Positions 27,778 to 37,200 of a stretch of 64,000 nucleotides of DNA are shown piece by piece. The notes under the pieces were generated by a model. That model was not told the origin of the DNA. It ran no database searches and saw only the letters and a program-made list of their open reading frames with translations. Both the position numbers and the translations under genes were made by a program. Source of the stretch: JADJOY01 sp016713535 [NCBI: Deltaproteobacteria bacterium] (GTDB taxonomy: Bacteria > JADJOY01); the NCBI GenBank assembly GCA_016713535.1, contig JADJOY010000028.1, forward strand, positions 1-64,000. Reading direction: 5' to 3'. The number at the start of each line of letters is the position of its first letter. Within the stretch, counting starts at the first letter, position 1.

Positions 27778-28147
27778 ATGACCCGTCCCCACCACCCGTT
27801 GCCGCCACGGCGCGAGCGCGAGTTCCGCACCATCGCCGCGCTCATCGTGCGTTACTGCCACGATCATCATCCGCGCAGCGGCCCGCTGTGCACCGAGTGC
27901 GACGCGCTCACGGACTACGCCCACAAGCGCCTCGAGCGTTGCCCGTACGGCGAAGAAGCCCACCTGCGCGCACTGTCCGATCCACTGCTATCAGCCGCGG
28001 ATCCGCGAGCAGATCCGCCAGGTCATGCGCTACGCCGGTCCCCGGTTGCTGTTCCGCCACCCCGTGCTCGCGCTGCGCCACTGGTGGGACGACCGCCGCG
28101 AGCCACCCGAGCTCCCGCATCCCCGCCATCGCGCCGACCCTCTCTGA
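27778..28147 (+). CDS. YgbA-family (nitrous oxide-stimulated promoter, PF11756) protein, frameshifted
   Basis: About 123 residues. REFRTIAALIVRYCHDHH, LCTECDALTDYAHKRLERCP, and after a frame change CARCPIHCYQ-type sequence (CAHCPIHCYQPRIREQIRQV) and MRYAGPRLLFRHPVLALRH match the whole YgbA family. Conserved cysteines (CxxC, CP, CxxCPxxC) suggest metal or cluster binding. One A is missing near 27957 in gaagaagccc. In enterobacteria ygbA responds to nitrosative stress through NsrR; here the position next to a haem-sensor locus makes a similar stress link attractive but unproven. It starts 7 bases after the archaemetzincin stop. Confidence 0.85.
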
Positions 28148-28189
28148 CCGAGGGCGGCGTCGAACACCCGCGGGGGCTTGGCCGCGCGG

Positions 28190-28513
28190 CTACTCGAACG
28201 AGCAGACGTATTCGGCGATGCCCGACGCCACGGCGATGTCGAAGCCCGAGCGCGCTGGCACGTGGAAGGCGGTGCCGGGACCGTACTCGTGCCACACGCT
28301 GGTGCCGTCGAGCCGGACGCGACAGTGGCCGGCGAGGATGTCCATGCGCTCCGCGGCGTCCGTGCCGAAGTGGAACTCACCGGGGTAGATGAGCCCGAGG
28401 GTCTTCTTGGCGCCGTCGCCGAAGAGGATCGTGTGACTCACGACCTTGCCCTCGAAGTAGACGTTGGCCTTGGCGATGGCGGTGACGTTGGGGAACTCGC
28501 TGGGCGTGCTCAT
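28190..28513 (-). CDS. ppnP: Pyrimidine/purine nucleoside phosphorylase
   Basis: A 107-residue single-domain cupin. KANVYFEGKVVSHTILFGDG, YPGEFHFGTDAAERMDILAG, VWHEYGPGTAFHVPARSGF and a C-terminal YVCSFE match PpnP (formerly YaiE/DUF1255) over its full length, with about ten extra residues in front. The enzyme splits nucleosides to base and ribose-1-phosphate using phosphate, with broad substrate range. It lies downstream of a tetR gene on the same strand (44-base gap) and convergent with the YgbA-family gene. Confidence 0.9.
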   Translation of the reverse strand: MSTPSEFPNVTAIAKANVYFEGKVVSHTILFGDGAKKTLGLIYPGEFHFGTDAAERMDILAGHCRVRLDGTSVWHEYGPGTAFHVPARSGFDIAVASGIAEYVCSFE

Positions 28514-28557
28514 GGCGCGCGAGTCTGGCACGAGCGCCCCGGCGCCGTGCACCCGCC

Positions 28558-29220
28558 TCATCGCCCGGCTGGGTCCGTGAGCCCTCGCCACACGCCGTCG
28601 ACGAGCAGGTGCACCATGCGCCGGAAGCGCTCGACATCGGCCGTGGAGGGCGTGCCGCGCTCGGCGAGCTCGAACATCAGCCGCTCGATCGCGAGCAACA
28701 CCGCGCGCACCAGCAGCTCGTCGACGTCGAGCCTCAGATCCGCGCGCGCCCAGCCCGCGATGTCGGCGACCATCGCCTCGAAGACCTCCGCGCGATACGG
28801 CGCGAACTCGCCGTCCGGACGGATCGTCTCGCGGTAGAGCGCGCGCAGCGCCGGCCCGCCGTGGACCACGAACGAGAGAGCGCCCGTCAGGGCGCGATCG
28901 GCGACCGTGACGGGATCGTCGCCGGACCTGTCGAGGGTGGCGATGGCGCCCAGGAAGAGCGCGTTGCCATCGCGGAAGATCTGGTGGAAGAGCGCCTGCT
29001 TGTTGGGGAAGCAGCGGTAGAAGGTCTGGCGTGACACTCCCGCCGCCCGCAGCACGTCCTCGACGCTGAGCTGCTCGTAAGGCTTCTCGGCGAGCGCGCG
29101 CAGCGCGGCGGCGAGGATCGTCGCGCGCTGCCCATCGACGCCCACGCGTCGCCGCGGCTCAGCCCGCGCCCCACGGCGGCTGGAGGGGCGGGCGGTACGG
29201 GGTCGTTGGGTCGTGGCCAT
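28558..29220 (-). CDS. TetR-family transcriptional regulator
   Basis: A 220-residue repressor with a basic N-terminal tail (RPSSRRGARAEPRRRVG) before the helix-turn-helix: ILAAALRALAEKPYEQLSVE, DVLRAAGVSRQTFYRCFPNK and QALFHQIFRDG. The remainder is a helical effector domain. It faces the acetoacetate-decarboxylase-like operon at 29316; the gap contains two near-identical palindromes that are very likely its operators. A ten-base G tract (29231-29240, C on the coding strand) sits just before its ggag ribosome binding site. Confidence 0.9.
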   Translation of the reverse strand: MATTQRPRTARPSSRRGARAEPRRRVGVDGQRATILAAALRALAEKPYEQLSVEDVLRAAGVSRQTFYRCFPNKQALFHQIFRDGNALFLGAIATLDRSGDDPVTVADRALTGALSFVVHGGPALRALYRETIRPDGEFAPYRAEVFEAMVADIAGWARADLRLDVDELLVRAVLLAIERLMFELAERGTPSTADVERFRRMVHLLVDGVWRGLTDPAGR

Positions 29221-29249
29221 CGAGCGCTCCGGGGGGGGGGCTTGCGCTG

Positions 29250-29296
29250 ATCATACACAGTAGTATGATAAGAACGAATCATACATCGCTGTATGA
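29250..29296. promoter_or_regulatory. Two tandem TetR operators in the divergent promoter region
   Basis: Operator 1: ATCATAC-ACAGTA-GTATGAT (29250-29269), perfect 7-base arms. Operator 2: TCATAC-ATCGCT-GTATGA (29279-29296), perfect 6-base arms with the same TCATAC/GTATGA halves and the same 6-base spacer. Centres are 28 bases apart. They are AT-rich in a GC-rich genome and lie between tetR (start 29220) and the gene at 29316, so both directions can be repressed. Confidence 0.75.
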
Positions 29297-29315
29297 CACA
29301 TCGCGGAGGCCGCTC

Positions 29316-30158
29316 ATGTCACCGTCCAGCCCAGCGAGCCCGTACCGGCCGACCACCGCGGCGACCGCGCTCGCGGCCAGCCTCGAGGGGCTCAAGCAGC
29401 CCTGGTCGGTCGCCCGCACCCGCGGGATCCTCCTCCAGCAGCGCTGGACGTGGGACCGCGCGCAGGTCGTCGTGGCCGAGGTCGCGGTCCGGCCCGCGGT
29501 CGCGCGAAGCTGGTTGCCGCCCGCGCTCGAGCTTCCCGGCACCCCGGTGGCGAGCGTGTTCGTCGCCGACTACCCGGACACGGCGATGGGCTTCGCCTAT
29601 CGCGAGGCGGGGGTGCTGCTGCACGCGCGGCTGCGGGGCGCGCCGGTGCTGCACTGCGCGTGGATGGTCGTCGACGACGACACCGCGCTGATCCTCGGTC
29701 GGGAGCTGCTCGGCTTCCCCAAGAAGCTCGCGACGATCGACCTCGACTTCGCCGGACCGCGCGCGCGAGCGAGCGTGGTCCGACGCGGCGCCGAGGTGCT
29801 GGCATTCGACGCGGGCCCCGACGGCTCGCCCGCCGCTCGCGCCGACGATCCACGCGCGTTCCCTCACCCGATCGTCAACGTCCGCGGGATCCCGGGCGTG
29901 GCGCCCGCGGTGCTGCTCGGGATGCGACCCAACGAGCGCTGCCACTCGAGCCGCCGCCTCAGGCTCACGATCGGGAGCGAGCCGAGCGCGTGCGATCCCC
30001 TCGCCGACCTCGGCCTCGCCGGCGAGCACGCCGCCCGGCATCTGGTCGTCGATCTGGCGCACCCGGGGGCGCCCGGCGCCACCCGCGTGCCGGCGTGGCC
30101 GGCCGGCCTGACGTCACCGGCCTGGCTGTGGAAGGCCTACCCGTTCCGCGCGTGGTGA
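29316..30158 (+). CDS. Acetoacetate decarboxylase family protein
   Basis: A 280-residue ADC-like beta-cone protein. LGRELLGFPKKLATIDLDF contains the family's catalytic lysine pair (GFPKK), and VASVFVADYPDTAMGFAYRE the preceding substrate loop. An Arg-rich TRGILLQQRWTW region opens it. Family members decarboxylate beta-keto acids or do related aldol/dehydration chemistry through a Schiff base. The ATG at 29316 follows gcggagg. It is the first gene of a plus-strand operon with a VOC protein, an esterase-like protein and a PF10118 protein, under the TetR operators; a small catabolic or detoxification pathway is likely. Confidence 0.85.
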   Translation: MSPSSPASPYRPTTAATALAASLEGLKQPWSVARTRGILLQQRWTWDRAQVVVAEVAVRPAVARSWLPPALELPGTPVASVFVADYPDTAMGFAYREAGVLLHARLRGAPVLHCAWMVVDDDTALILGRELLGFPKKLATIDLDFAGPRARASVVRRGAEVLAFDAGPDGSPAARADDPRAFPHPIVNVRGIPGVAPAVLLGMRPNERCHSSRRLRLTIGSEPSACDPLADLGLAGEHAARHLVVDLAHPGAPGATRVPAWPAGLTSPAWLWKAYPFRAW

Positions 30159-30198
30159 GGTGTCGCCGAGACACCGCCGCCATGCGAGGAGAGCCACC

Positions 30199-30921
30199 AT
30201 GACGAACCGTCCCGAGCTCCACGACCTGCGCGCCGCCGTCGACGAGGAGGCGAAGCGTGCCCCTCGCGCCGCGACACCGTTCCCGCCCCGGCTCGCGCAC
30301 GTGGTGCTCAACGTGCCCGACGTACGCGCCGCGCTCGACTTCTACGTGGGGTTCCTCGGCTACGCCGAGGTGGCCGTGGACGAGCAGCTCGGCGTCCACT
30401 TCCTGTCGGCCGGGGACGACCATCACACCATCGCCCTCGGCGAGTGCCTCCCGCGCGGTCCGCGCGCGCTGTTGCGCCTGCACCGGATGGTCCCGCGGCT
30501 GCTACGGCTGATCCGGACGCGGCTCTCCGACGAGCGCTCGGCGGCGGGACGACGCCGGGTGCGGCCGAGCCTCGCCGCGATCGGCATGGCGCTGCGTCCG
30601 GGCCTGCAGCACCTCGGCTTCCGGGTCGAGAGCGAGGCCGAGCTCGAGCGCCTCTACCGCGCGATGCGCGAGCGCGGCATCCGCGTGCGCTGGGCCGTGA
30701 ATCACGGCGACATGATCAAGGGCCTCTACGTCCACGACGGCAACGGCAACATGGTCGAGCTCTTCGCCGACGGTGCGCGCGGCCGAGAGATCCTCGACCT
30801 CGCGCGCCGCGCCGGCGGCTTCCACTCCCTGCGCCGCGTGATGGACCGGGTCGGAGCGCCGCCCGAGGTTCCCAGCTACGACCTCGATCCCGAGGTCGAT
30901 CTCCGCAGAGACGCGCCATGA
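30199..30921 (+). CDS. VOC-superfamily dioxygenase/isomerase-like protein
   Basis: A 240-residue protein with two VOC modules. LAHVVLNVPDVRAALDFYVG starts the first (metal His in LAHVV), DHHTIALGE closes it, and LQHLGFRVESEAELERLYRA starts the second (His), with MVELFADG providing the Glu. An Arg-rich insertion (RLIRTRLSDERSAAGRRRVR) separates the modules. The two-His-one-Glu set fits an extradiol-dioxygenase-like or lyase activity. A gaggag site precedes the ATG at 30199. It is 40 bases after the ADC-like gene, and its stop overlaps the next ATG (30918-30921). Confidence 0.8.
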   Translation: MTNRPELHDLRAAVDEEAKRAPRAATPFPPRLAHVVLNVPDVRAALDFYVGFLGYAEVAVDEQLGVHFLSAGDDHHTIALGECLPRGPRALLRLHRMVPRLLRLIRTRLSDERSAAGRRRVRPSLAAIGMALRPGLQHLGFRVESEAELERLYRAMRERGIRVRWAVNHGDMIKGLYVHDGNGNMVELFADGARGREILDLARRAGGFHSLRRVMDRVGAPPEVPSYDLDPEVDLRRDAP

Positions 30922-31726
30922 GCGGGTTCCGCGAGCTCACGGTGCCCTATGCGCGGGCCGGCGAGCGCGAGCTGCGGCTCTTCGTCACCGCTCCCGAGGG
31001 AACCCGCGGCCCGTACCCCACGCTCCTCGACTTCCACGGCGGCGCGTGGACGCACTTCGAGCCGCGCGTGGATCTCGCTTGGTGCCGCGAGCTCGCGCGC
31101 GCGGGCGTGCTCAGCGCGTCCGTGGAGTTCCGGCTCGCGCCCGAGCACCCGTGGCCCGCCGTCCTCGCGGACGCGCGTAGGCGAGGTTCTCGGCGCTCGA
31201 TCGCTGGCTGCGCGAACGCCTCGGACCACCCCGTCGCGGCGGACGTCCGCTCGCCTCGCCCGCGCGCCGGCTCGCCCGGCTCCACGCGCTCAAGTCACGC
31301 CACCCCGTTCTCGGCTCCCTCGCGGGCGGGCTCGTCAACCGCGCGAGCGCGGCCGCGAGCCGCTTCGGCTTCGTGAAGCTCGCCGTCTTCGAGGAGCTCG
31401 TCGCATCCCACGAGGGCGCGTTCGCGTCCGAGCGCGAGATGGAGGAGGCGTCGCCGCTGGCGCGGGTCCGCGACGGCCGGATCCAGGCGCGTCCCCCGAT
31501 CCTCGTGATCCAGGGGACGGAGGACATCAACGTCACGGCGGCGATGACCGAGGCGTTCGGGTCGGCGTACCGCGCCGCCGGCGGCGACATCGCGCTGCGT
31601 TTCGAGCCCGCCTTCCCACACGCCTTCGCGTCCGTACCGAGCCCGCAGTCCGACGTGGCCATCCGCGAGACGCTCGCGTTCCTGCGCCAGCACCAGCTCC
31701 TCGAACCCGACAGGAGGACCCCATGA
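30918..31726 (+). CDS. Alpha/beta hydrolase (carboxylesterase-like), frameshifted and possibly shortened
   Basis: About 269 codons. LLDFHGGAWTHFEPRVD (oxyanion HGG), SASVEFRLAPEHPWPAVLAD and, after frame changes near 31180-31200, ILVIQGTEDINVTAAMTEAF (acid Asp) and FPHAFAS (catalytic His) define a BD-FAE/HSL-like esterase. The nucleophile elbow GxSxG that should lie between them is not recognisable; the middle reads ALDRWLRERLGPPRRGGRPL and then VLGSLAGGLVN. Either the elbow is degenerate or a short piece is missing. It overlaps both neighbours by ATGA (30918 and 31723), so it belongs to the TetR-controlled operon. Confidence 0.7.
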
Positions 31727-32652
31727 AGAAGGCCCCCAAACGCTCCGCGAGGCCCGCGAGCGGCACGCCCGAGGGTGTGTCGCTCAACGTCCGCCGCCCC
31801 AGCTTCGACTTCGGGGCCCTGCCGAGGTACTGGTGCGGCGGAAACCCCTGGAAGACCCACTTCGGCACCGCGCTCATGCTGGTGTTCCCGAGCGGCGAGC
31901 GCTTCGTGGTGCAGGGGGTGCGGCGCTACCGCAAGGCGATCACCGACCCCAAGCTCGCCGAGGAGGTGGACCGCTTCTGCGCGCAGGAGGGCTTCCACAG
32001 CCGCGAGCACGGCAAGCTCAACCGGTTGCTGTTCGCGCGGGGCTTCGCGGGGCTCGCGCGCTTCGAGAAGCTGCAGAGCGACACGCTCAAGCTCATGGGG
32101 CGGATCTTCCCGGAGCGCTTCCAGCTCGCGCTCTCGGCGTCGATCGAGCACCTGACGTCGAGCTTCGGCCACCAGGCGCTCAGCCAGCGCGAGGAGCTCG
32201 AGGCGATGCACCCGGTGGCGCGCGAGCTGCTGATCTGGCACGCCATCGAGGAGATGGAGCACAAGTCGGTGGCCTTCGACGTCCACCGCGCGCTGGGCGG
32301 TGGCCAGGCCGCGCGCGTCGCCGGCCTCGCGCTGGTGGTGCCGATGGTGCTGGTGGTCACCTACGCGATCTTCCTCTACCTGCTCGCGGCGGACCGGCGC
32401 CTCTTCGACGGCAAGATGTGGAAGGCGGAGCTCGTCGACGCGCAGCTCGCGAACCTCCGCAGGATCCGCGCCGGCGAACGCGCGATCGGCCTCTTCACCG
32501 CCCTGCCCCGGGACGTGGCGGCCTTCCTGCGGCCCTCGTTCCACCCCTGGGACCTCGACGATCGCGCCCTCATCGCGGACGCGGCCAGCTACGACCCGAT
32601 CGCCGAGCTGGCGAGGCGCGGCGTCGCGAACGCCACGCCGGCGACAGTCTGA
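31723..32652 (+). CDS. PF10118-type predicted metal-dependent hydrolase
   Basis: A 309-residue helical protein. HFGTALMLVFPSGERFVVQG, then EEVDRFCAQEGFHSREHGKL, LSASIEHLTSSFGHQAL and LIWHAIEEMEHKSVAFDVH give the Glu/His ladder of the family (E...H..EH, EH, H..EE.EH), which looks like a di-metal ferritin-like site. A single membrane helix (VVPMVLVVTYAIFLYLLAA) follows at about 205-225. No member of the family has a well-defined substrate that I know. Last gene of the ADC-like operon; its ATG overlaps the esterase stop. Confidence 0.85.
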   Translation: MKKAPKRSARPASGTPEGVSLNVRRPSFDFGALPRYWCGGNPWKTHFGTALMLVFPSGERFVVQGVRRYRKAITDPKLAEEVDRFCAQEGFHSREHGKLNRLLFARGFAGLARFEKLQSDTLKLMGRIFPERFQLALSASIEHLTSSFGHQALSQREELEAMHPVARELLIWHAIEEMEHKSVAFDVHRALGGGQAARVAGLALVVPMVLVVTYAIFLYLLAADRRLFDGKMWKAELVDAQLANLRRIRAGERAIGLFTALPRDVAAFLRPSFHPWDLDDRALIADAASYDPIAELARRGVANATPATV

Positions 32653-32677
32653 GCGGGACGATATGCAACGTCACGAT

Positions 32678-32731
32678 TCGTAGCGACCGGTCTCGGCGTC
32701 CCATCGGCTTCGGCGGCGACGAAGCGCCGCC
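32678..32731. repeat. Intergenic palindromic repeat, partial copy 2
   Basis: TCGTAGCGAC (32678-32687) matches the shared word of copies at 9578 and 41781, and GGCGGCG-ACGAAG-CGCCGCC (32712-32731) is a perfect 7-base-arm hairpin. It lies between convergent genes (32652 and 32778), the same setting as copy 1, so it may serve as a bidirectional terminator. Confidence 0.5.
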
Positions 32732-32777
32732 CTCCAGCCCGTTCGGCGCAAGGGCGATCCAAATCGTGGTGGCCCAT

Positions 32778-33035
32778 TTAGCCGCCCGAGAACGCCGCGA
32801 CGATCAGCACGTCGCGTCCGTCGATCGGCACGGCCAGCGTGTGCGCCAGCTCCTCGCCGACGAAGAACTTGATGTGCGGGCGGATCCGGTCCTGCTCGTC
32901 GACCACGCGGAAGCGAATGCCGGGGTAGCGGCGGTCGAGGTCGACGAGCACCTCGGCGAGGGTCGCGCCCTCCGCGTCGACCTCGGCGACCCGCGCCGTG
33001 TAGCGCTGCAGGTGGGTCGGCACCACGACGCGCAT
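32778..33035 (-). CDS. MoaD/ThiS-like ubiquitin-fold protein with a terminal Gly-Gly
   Basis: An 85-residue beta-grasp protein: MRVVVPTHLQRYTARVAEVD, TLAEVLVDLDRRYPGIRFRV, HIKFFVGEELAH and the C-terminal DVLIVAAFSGG. The free GG end is the feature adenylated and thiocarboxylated in sulfur carriers such as MoaD and ThiS. No molybdopterin or thiamine genes are near. Its start overlaps the stop of the beta-propeller gene by one base (TGATG at 33033-33037), so the two proteins are made together. This gene pair is one I associate with many bacterial genomes, without a known function. Confidence 0.85.
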   Translation of the reverse strand: MRVVVPTHLQRYTARVAEVDAEGATLAEVLVDLDRRYPGIRFRVVDEQDRIRPHIKFFVGEELAHTLAVPIDGRDVLIVAAFSGG

Positions 33036-34169
33036 CACGGATCCGTCGCGCAGGTCACCGCGTACACGTGCGGGAGGTGGCGCCCGATGCACGCGAACGA
33101 CTCGCCTTCGTCGCTGCTCGCCCACACCTCTCCGCTGGTGGTGCCGAAGTACAGGCCGACCTGCTGCTCGGTGTCGGCGCACATCGCCTGCCGCTTGACG
33201 GTCCACCACGCCTGCTCGGACGGCAGGCCGCGATCCTGGCGCTGCCACGAGGCGCCGCCGTCCCGGGTCACGTAGGCGGCGGGGCGCCCACTCGGGCTGA
33301 CCCGTGGCCACACGTCCGTGCCGTCCATCGGGAACACCCACGCCGTCTCCGGGTCGTGGGGATGGACGACCATCGGGAAGCCGCGATCGCCGACCTCCTC
33401 GGGCATGGCGCGGCCGATGCGCGTCCAGCGCTCGCCCCGGTCGCGATCGAGGCGATAGATGCCGAAGTGGTTCTGCTGGTAGAGCCGGTCCGGGCGGCCC
33501 GGATGGAGCTGGACCGCGTGCGGGTCGTGGCCGAACTCGTACCCTTGCCGTCCGGGAGCGGCGGCAGCACGTCGATCGAGACGCCGCGGTTGAGCGCACG
33601 CCAGGTCTCGCCGCGGTCGGTGGACTCGAACACCCCGCCGCTCGACATGCCGAGGTAGAGGTGCTTCGGGTCGCGGGGATCCACCAGCACGGAGTGCAGC
33701 TTGGGCCCATCGGGCGTGCCGTCCTTGTCGTCGCCCACCCACGCCTTCTGCTGCGGGTGGTCGTTGAAGCCCGCGACCGCGCTCCACGTGACGCCGCCGT
33801 CCTCGCTGCGGAAGAGTCCCTGCGGCGAGGTCCCCGCGTACCAGACGCCCGGCCTGCTCGCGCGTGGCCCGGCGTGAGCCAGAACACGTGATCCACCGCG
33901 CGCCCGCGCGGCTCGCCCGTGGCGAACGCGGGCGGCTGGGGGCTCTCCTGCCAGGTCTTCCCGCCGTCCACCGAGCGCTGCACGGTCGGCCCGAGGTGGC
34001 CGGTGCGCACGCCCGCCACCAGGGTCTTGCCGTCGCGCGGGTCGCGCACCACGTGGTGGACGATGCAGCCGAAGTGCTGAGGACCCTCGACGGTCCACGA
34101 CCTCCGGTCTCTGCTCTCGTAGAGCCACAGTCCCTTGCGAGTGGCGACGTAGAGGGTGATCGTGCGCAT
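33035..34169 (-). CDS. BNR/sialidase-like beta-propeller protein (two frameshifts)
   Basis: About 378 residues made of repeated blades with Asp-box-like turns: SVDGGKTWQESP, RSEDGGVTWSAV, ESTDRGETWRAL, TRDGGASWQRQ and SSDEGESFACIG. HVVRDPRDGKTL, VDPRDPKHLYLGM and VHPHDPETAWVFP are the matching blade starts. It has no catalytic sialidase arginine triad that I can identify and no signal peptide, so it is more likely a cytoplasmic scaffold or sensor than a glycosidase. Frame breaks near 33875 and 33545. The ATG at 34169 gives MRTITLYVATRKGLWLY. Coupled to the MoaD-like gene downstream. Confidence 0.8.
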
Positions 34170-34274
34170 CCGTGGTCCTCCAGGGAGTCGGGCGGGCCGA
34201 TCGGGACGATCGCGGCCGCGGGACCGCCGGTCTATCACCGGGCTCGACGGTCCCGCCACTCGGCGGCAACGCGC

Positions 34275-37200
34275 TCACTCGGGCTCGTAGCGGCACACCG
34301 TGCCGGTGCGGATCGAGCGCGTCAGGTGTCGAGCCAGCGCCGGATCGTTGTCGCCGATGCGGCGGATGGCGTCGCGCACGCGGCGCTGCACGTTCACGCG
34401 TGCGCGCTCGGCATCCGAGCCGGTGCGGCGCGCGCGGCCACGCGGCCCGAGCGCCCGGCCGAGCTCCGCCGTCAACGACTCGAGCTCGGCGCGGGCTCGC
34501 TCCGCGCGCGGTGCGTCGTTCCAGCTCTCGGCCTCGTCGAGCTCGGCGCGCAGCGCGACGAGCCGCTCGCGGTACTCCGCGCGGGCTCGCGTGTCGAGTA
34601 GCTCGCCCACGTCACCTTGCGCGGTGGTTCGTGAGCGCTGCGGGCTCGCCAGGTCGAGGACGTGCAGATCCTCGCCGGGCCGCTCGACGAGAGCCGCCAG
34701 GATCTGGAAGCCCTTGGTGTCGGCGACGTGGAAGCGACGCGCGCCGTGCTCGATGGTCCAGAGCTCTCCCTCGCGCGCCAGCGTGAAGCGCGGCGCGGCG
34801 GGCTCGGCCACGCGCCGGCGAGCGTCCGGCGCGGACGGCCGCTCGAGGGGTGTTGCCTCGACCAGCGTGGCGGTCAGAGCATGCGCCCGCTCGACCAGGC
34901 CCGGCATGTCGAGCATGGCGGCCTCGTCGAGCGCGTGACGCGCCAGCTCGAAAGCGCGGGCGCGGTCGGGCCGGTCCAGCGCCGGGTCCTCCAGCAAGGC
35001 ACGCGCGAAGTCGAGCTCGATCCACGCGAGGTACGGCCGCGCGCCGGTCGCGCGCGCCCTGGAGAGTGCGATCTCGAAGTGCGCGTACGCCTCGTCTCGC
35101 CGGCCACGGAGCACCGCGAGCCGCGCCAGGTACTGGCGCACCGGCCCTTCGACCATCACGCCGAAGAGTCCCCAGCGGACGTTGGCGTCGGTCCGGTAGG
35201 CGAAGCGCGCGGCGATCCGGTCCGCCAGCGCGGGGTCTCGCCGCCTCTCGGCCACCACCACCAGGAGCGCCAGCTCCGAGGAGTCGCCGAGCGCGATCGC
35301 GCGCTCGAGGTCGGATTCCGGGAGCGGCGGCTCCGGATCGTCCCCGGGCACCACCGCATACGCCCACAGCTTCGAGATCAGCTCACCCGAGGTGAGCCCA
35401 CGGAAACGCTCGACGAGCTCGCCGATCCGTGCCCGCTCCTCGTCCCAGCGCCCTTCCAGCCGCAGGCGGCAGAGCTCGTGGATCAAGAGCGAGCGCTCGC
35501 CGTTGGGATCGCGTGCCGCGCGCACCAGGGCACGCGCCTCCTCGAGCAGGCGCCGGCCATCGCCGAAGCGCCCCTCGCGCACCGCCGCCATCGCCCGGAA
35601 GCCCACGACCGGCCAGCGGTAGTGCGGATGGCCGAGGCGCTCGGCGTGGCGCCTCGCGCTCTCGATCGCCTCCTTGGCGCGCGCCACGTCGTCGCGCTCG
35701 AAGTGGTCGAACACCAGGCGCATCGAGCCCCGCCAGGCGTCGACGGACTCGCCGAGCCGCTCGGCGAGCGCGACATGCTCGGTGCTGAGCGCGATCCGAT
35801 CCTCGACCGGTCCGGTGTCCATGAACGCCGAGCCCGCGTCGCGCAGCGCGAGCAGGAGCGCGTGCGGTTCCCCGACCCGGCGCGCCATCGCGACCGCGGC
35901 GCGGGCGAGCTCGAGTGGCATCTCCGGATCGCGCGCCGGCTGCAAGGCCGCGGCGTGGCGCGCCATCAGCCGCGCTCGCAGCGCGCCGTCCGCTGCGGGC
36001 AGGAGCGCGAGACCCTCGGCGAGCAGCGCGACGAGCTCGGCGTCGACTCCGCCATACACGTAGCCGCTCGCGTGCTCGAGCGCGGCGCGCGCGTAGAGCT
36101 CGCCGTCGCGCTCGCGACGCGCATGCTCGAGCACCGCCGCGCAGGCGCGCTTCGCGCCCTCGGAGTCCCCCGCGAGGTTCCGCGCGCGGGCGAGCCCGAG
36201 CCGCAGCTCGACGCGCCGTACCGGTTCGTCGAGGGCGGCCGCGTCGGCGCAGGCCAGCGCGCGCTCGAGCGCGAGCGCGGCGTCGTCGAACGCCATTCGC
36301 GCGGTCGCCTGCTCGGCGGCGCGGATCTGCGCCGGAACCACGTGCCGCCGCCCGTCCGGCCCCGCCCACGTCCAGTGGTGCGCGATCTCCGACCACACCG
36401 GCTCGTCGCCCTTCACCGCGGCCCGGGTGAGCGCCTCGGCGCGCCGCGCGTGGAAGTACCAGCGCCGCTCGGGCGCGAGCTCGTCGTGCAGCACCTCGCG
36501 CGCGAGGATGTGGGTGAAGGATACGACTCGGGCGAGAGCCGGTGACCAGGCCCGCCTCGGCGGCGCGAGCGAGCGGTGCCGCGACCTCGACCTCACCGCG
36601 CTCGACCACCTCCGCGACGGCCGCGGTCGTGAAGTCGCGCCCGAGCACCGCGGCGACCTGGAGCAGCTCGCGTGCCTCGGCGTCGAGGCGCGCGATGCGG
36701 TCGTGGAACGTGGCACGGATGGTCGATGGCAGCGGTAGCCCACCCTGCCCGATCCACCCGGCCGCGCGCGCCGGGTCGCTCGCCACCAGACGCGCCATCT
36801 CCACGACGAAGAGCGGGTTCCCTTCGGTCGCCGCGCTCACTGCAGCGCTGAGCTCGGGCGCGAGCGGCGCGCCGGCCGTGCGATCGAGGAGCGCCTGGAC
36901 CTGCTCGCGCTCGAGGCGTCCGAGCTCGAGATGCCGGGCCACGCGCGCGACCCGGGCGAGGTGCTGCGCGCCTGGCCCACCGTCCGTCGCCAGGTCACGG
37001 TAGGTGCCGAGGACGACCACCCGTGCCCGCGTCACCTCGCGCGCGACGAACTCGAGGAGCGCCAGCGACGACGCATCGGCCGCGTGGAGATCCTCGAGCG
37101 TGACCACCAGCGGCGCACGCACCGAGGCCTCGACCAGCAGGCTCGCCGCGGCCTCCAGCACCTGGAAGCGCGCCTGCTCGGCGTCCTGCGAGCTCGGCGG

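Noticed and set aside
33035-34169. Calling the propeller a true sialidase
   Set aside because: Asp-box-like turns are present but no arginine triad, catalytic Tyr/Glu pair or signal peptide was found.
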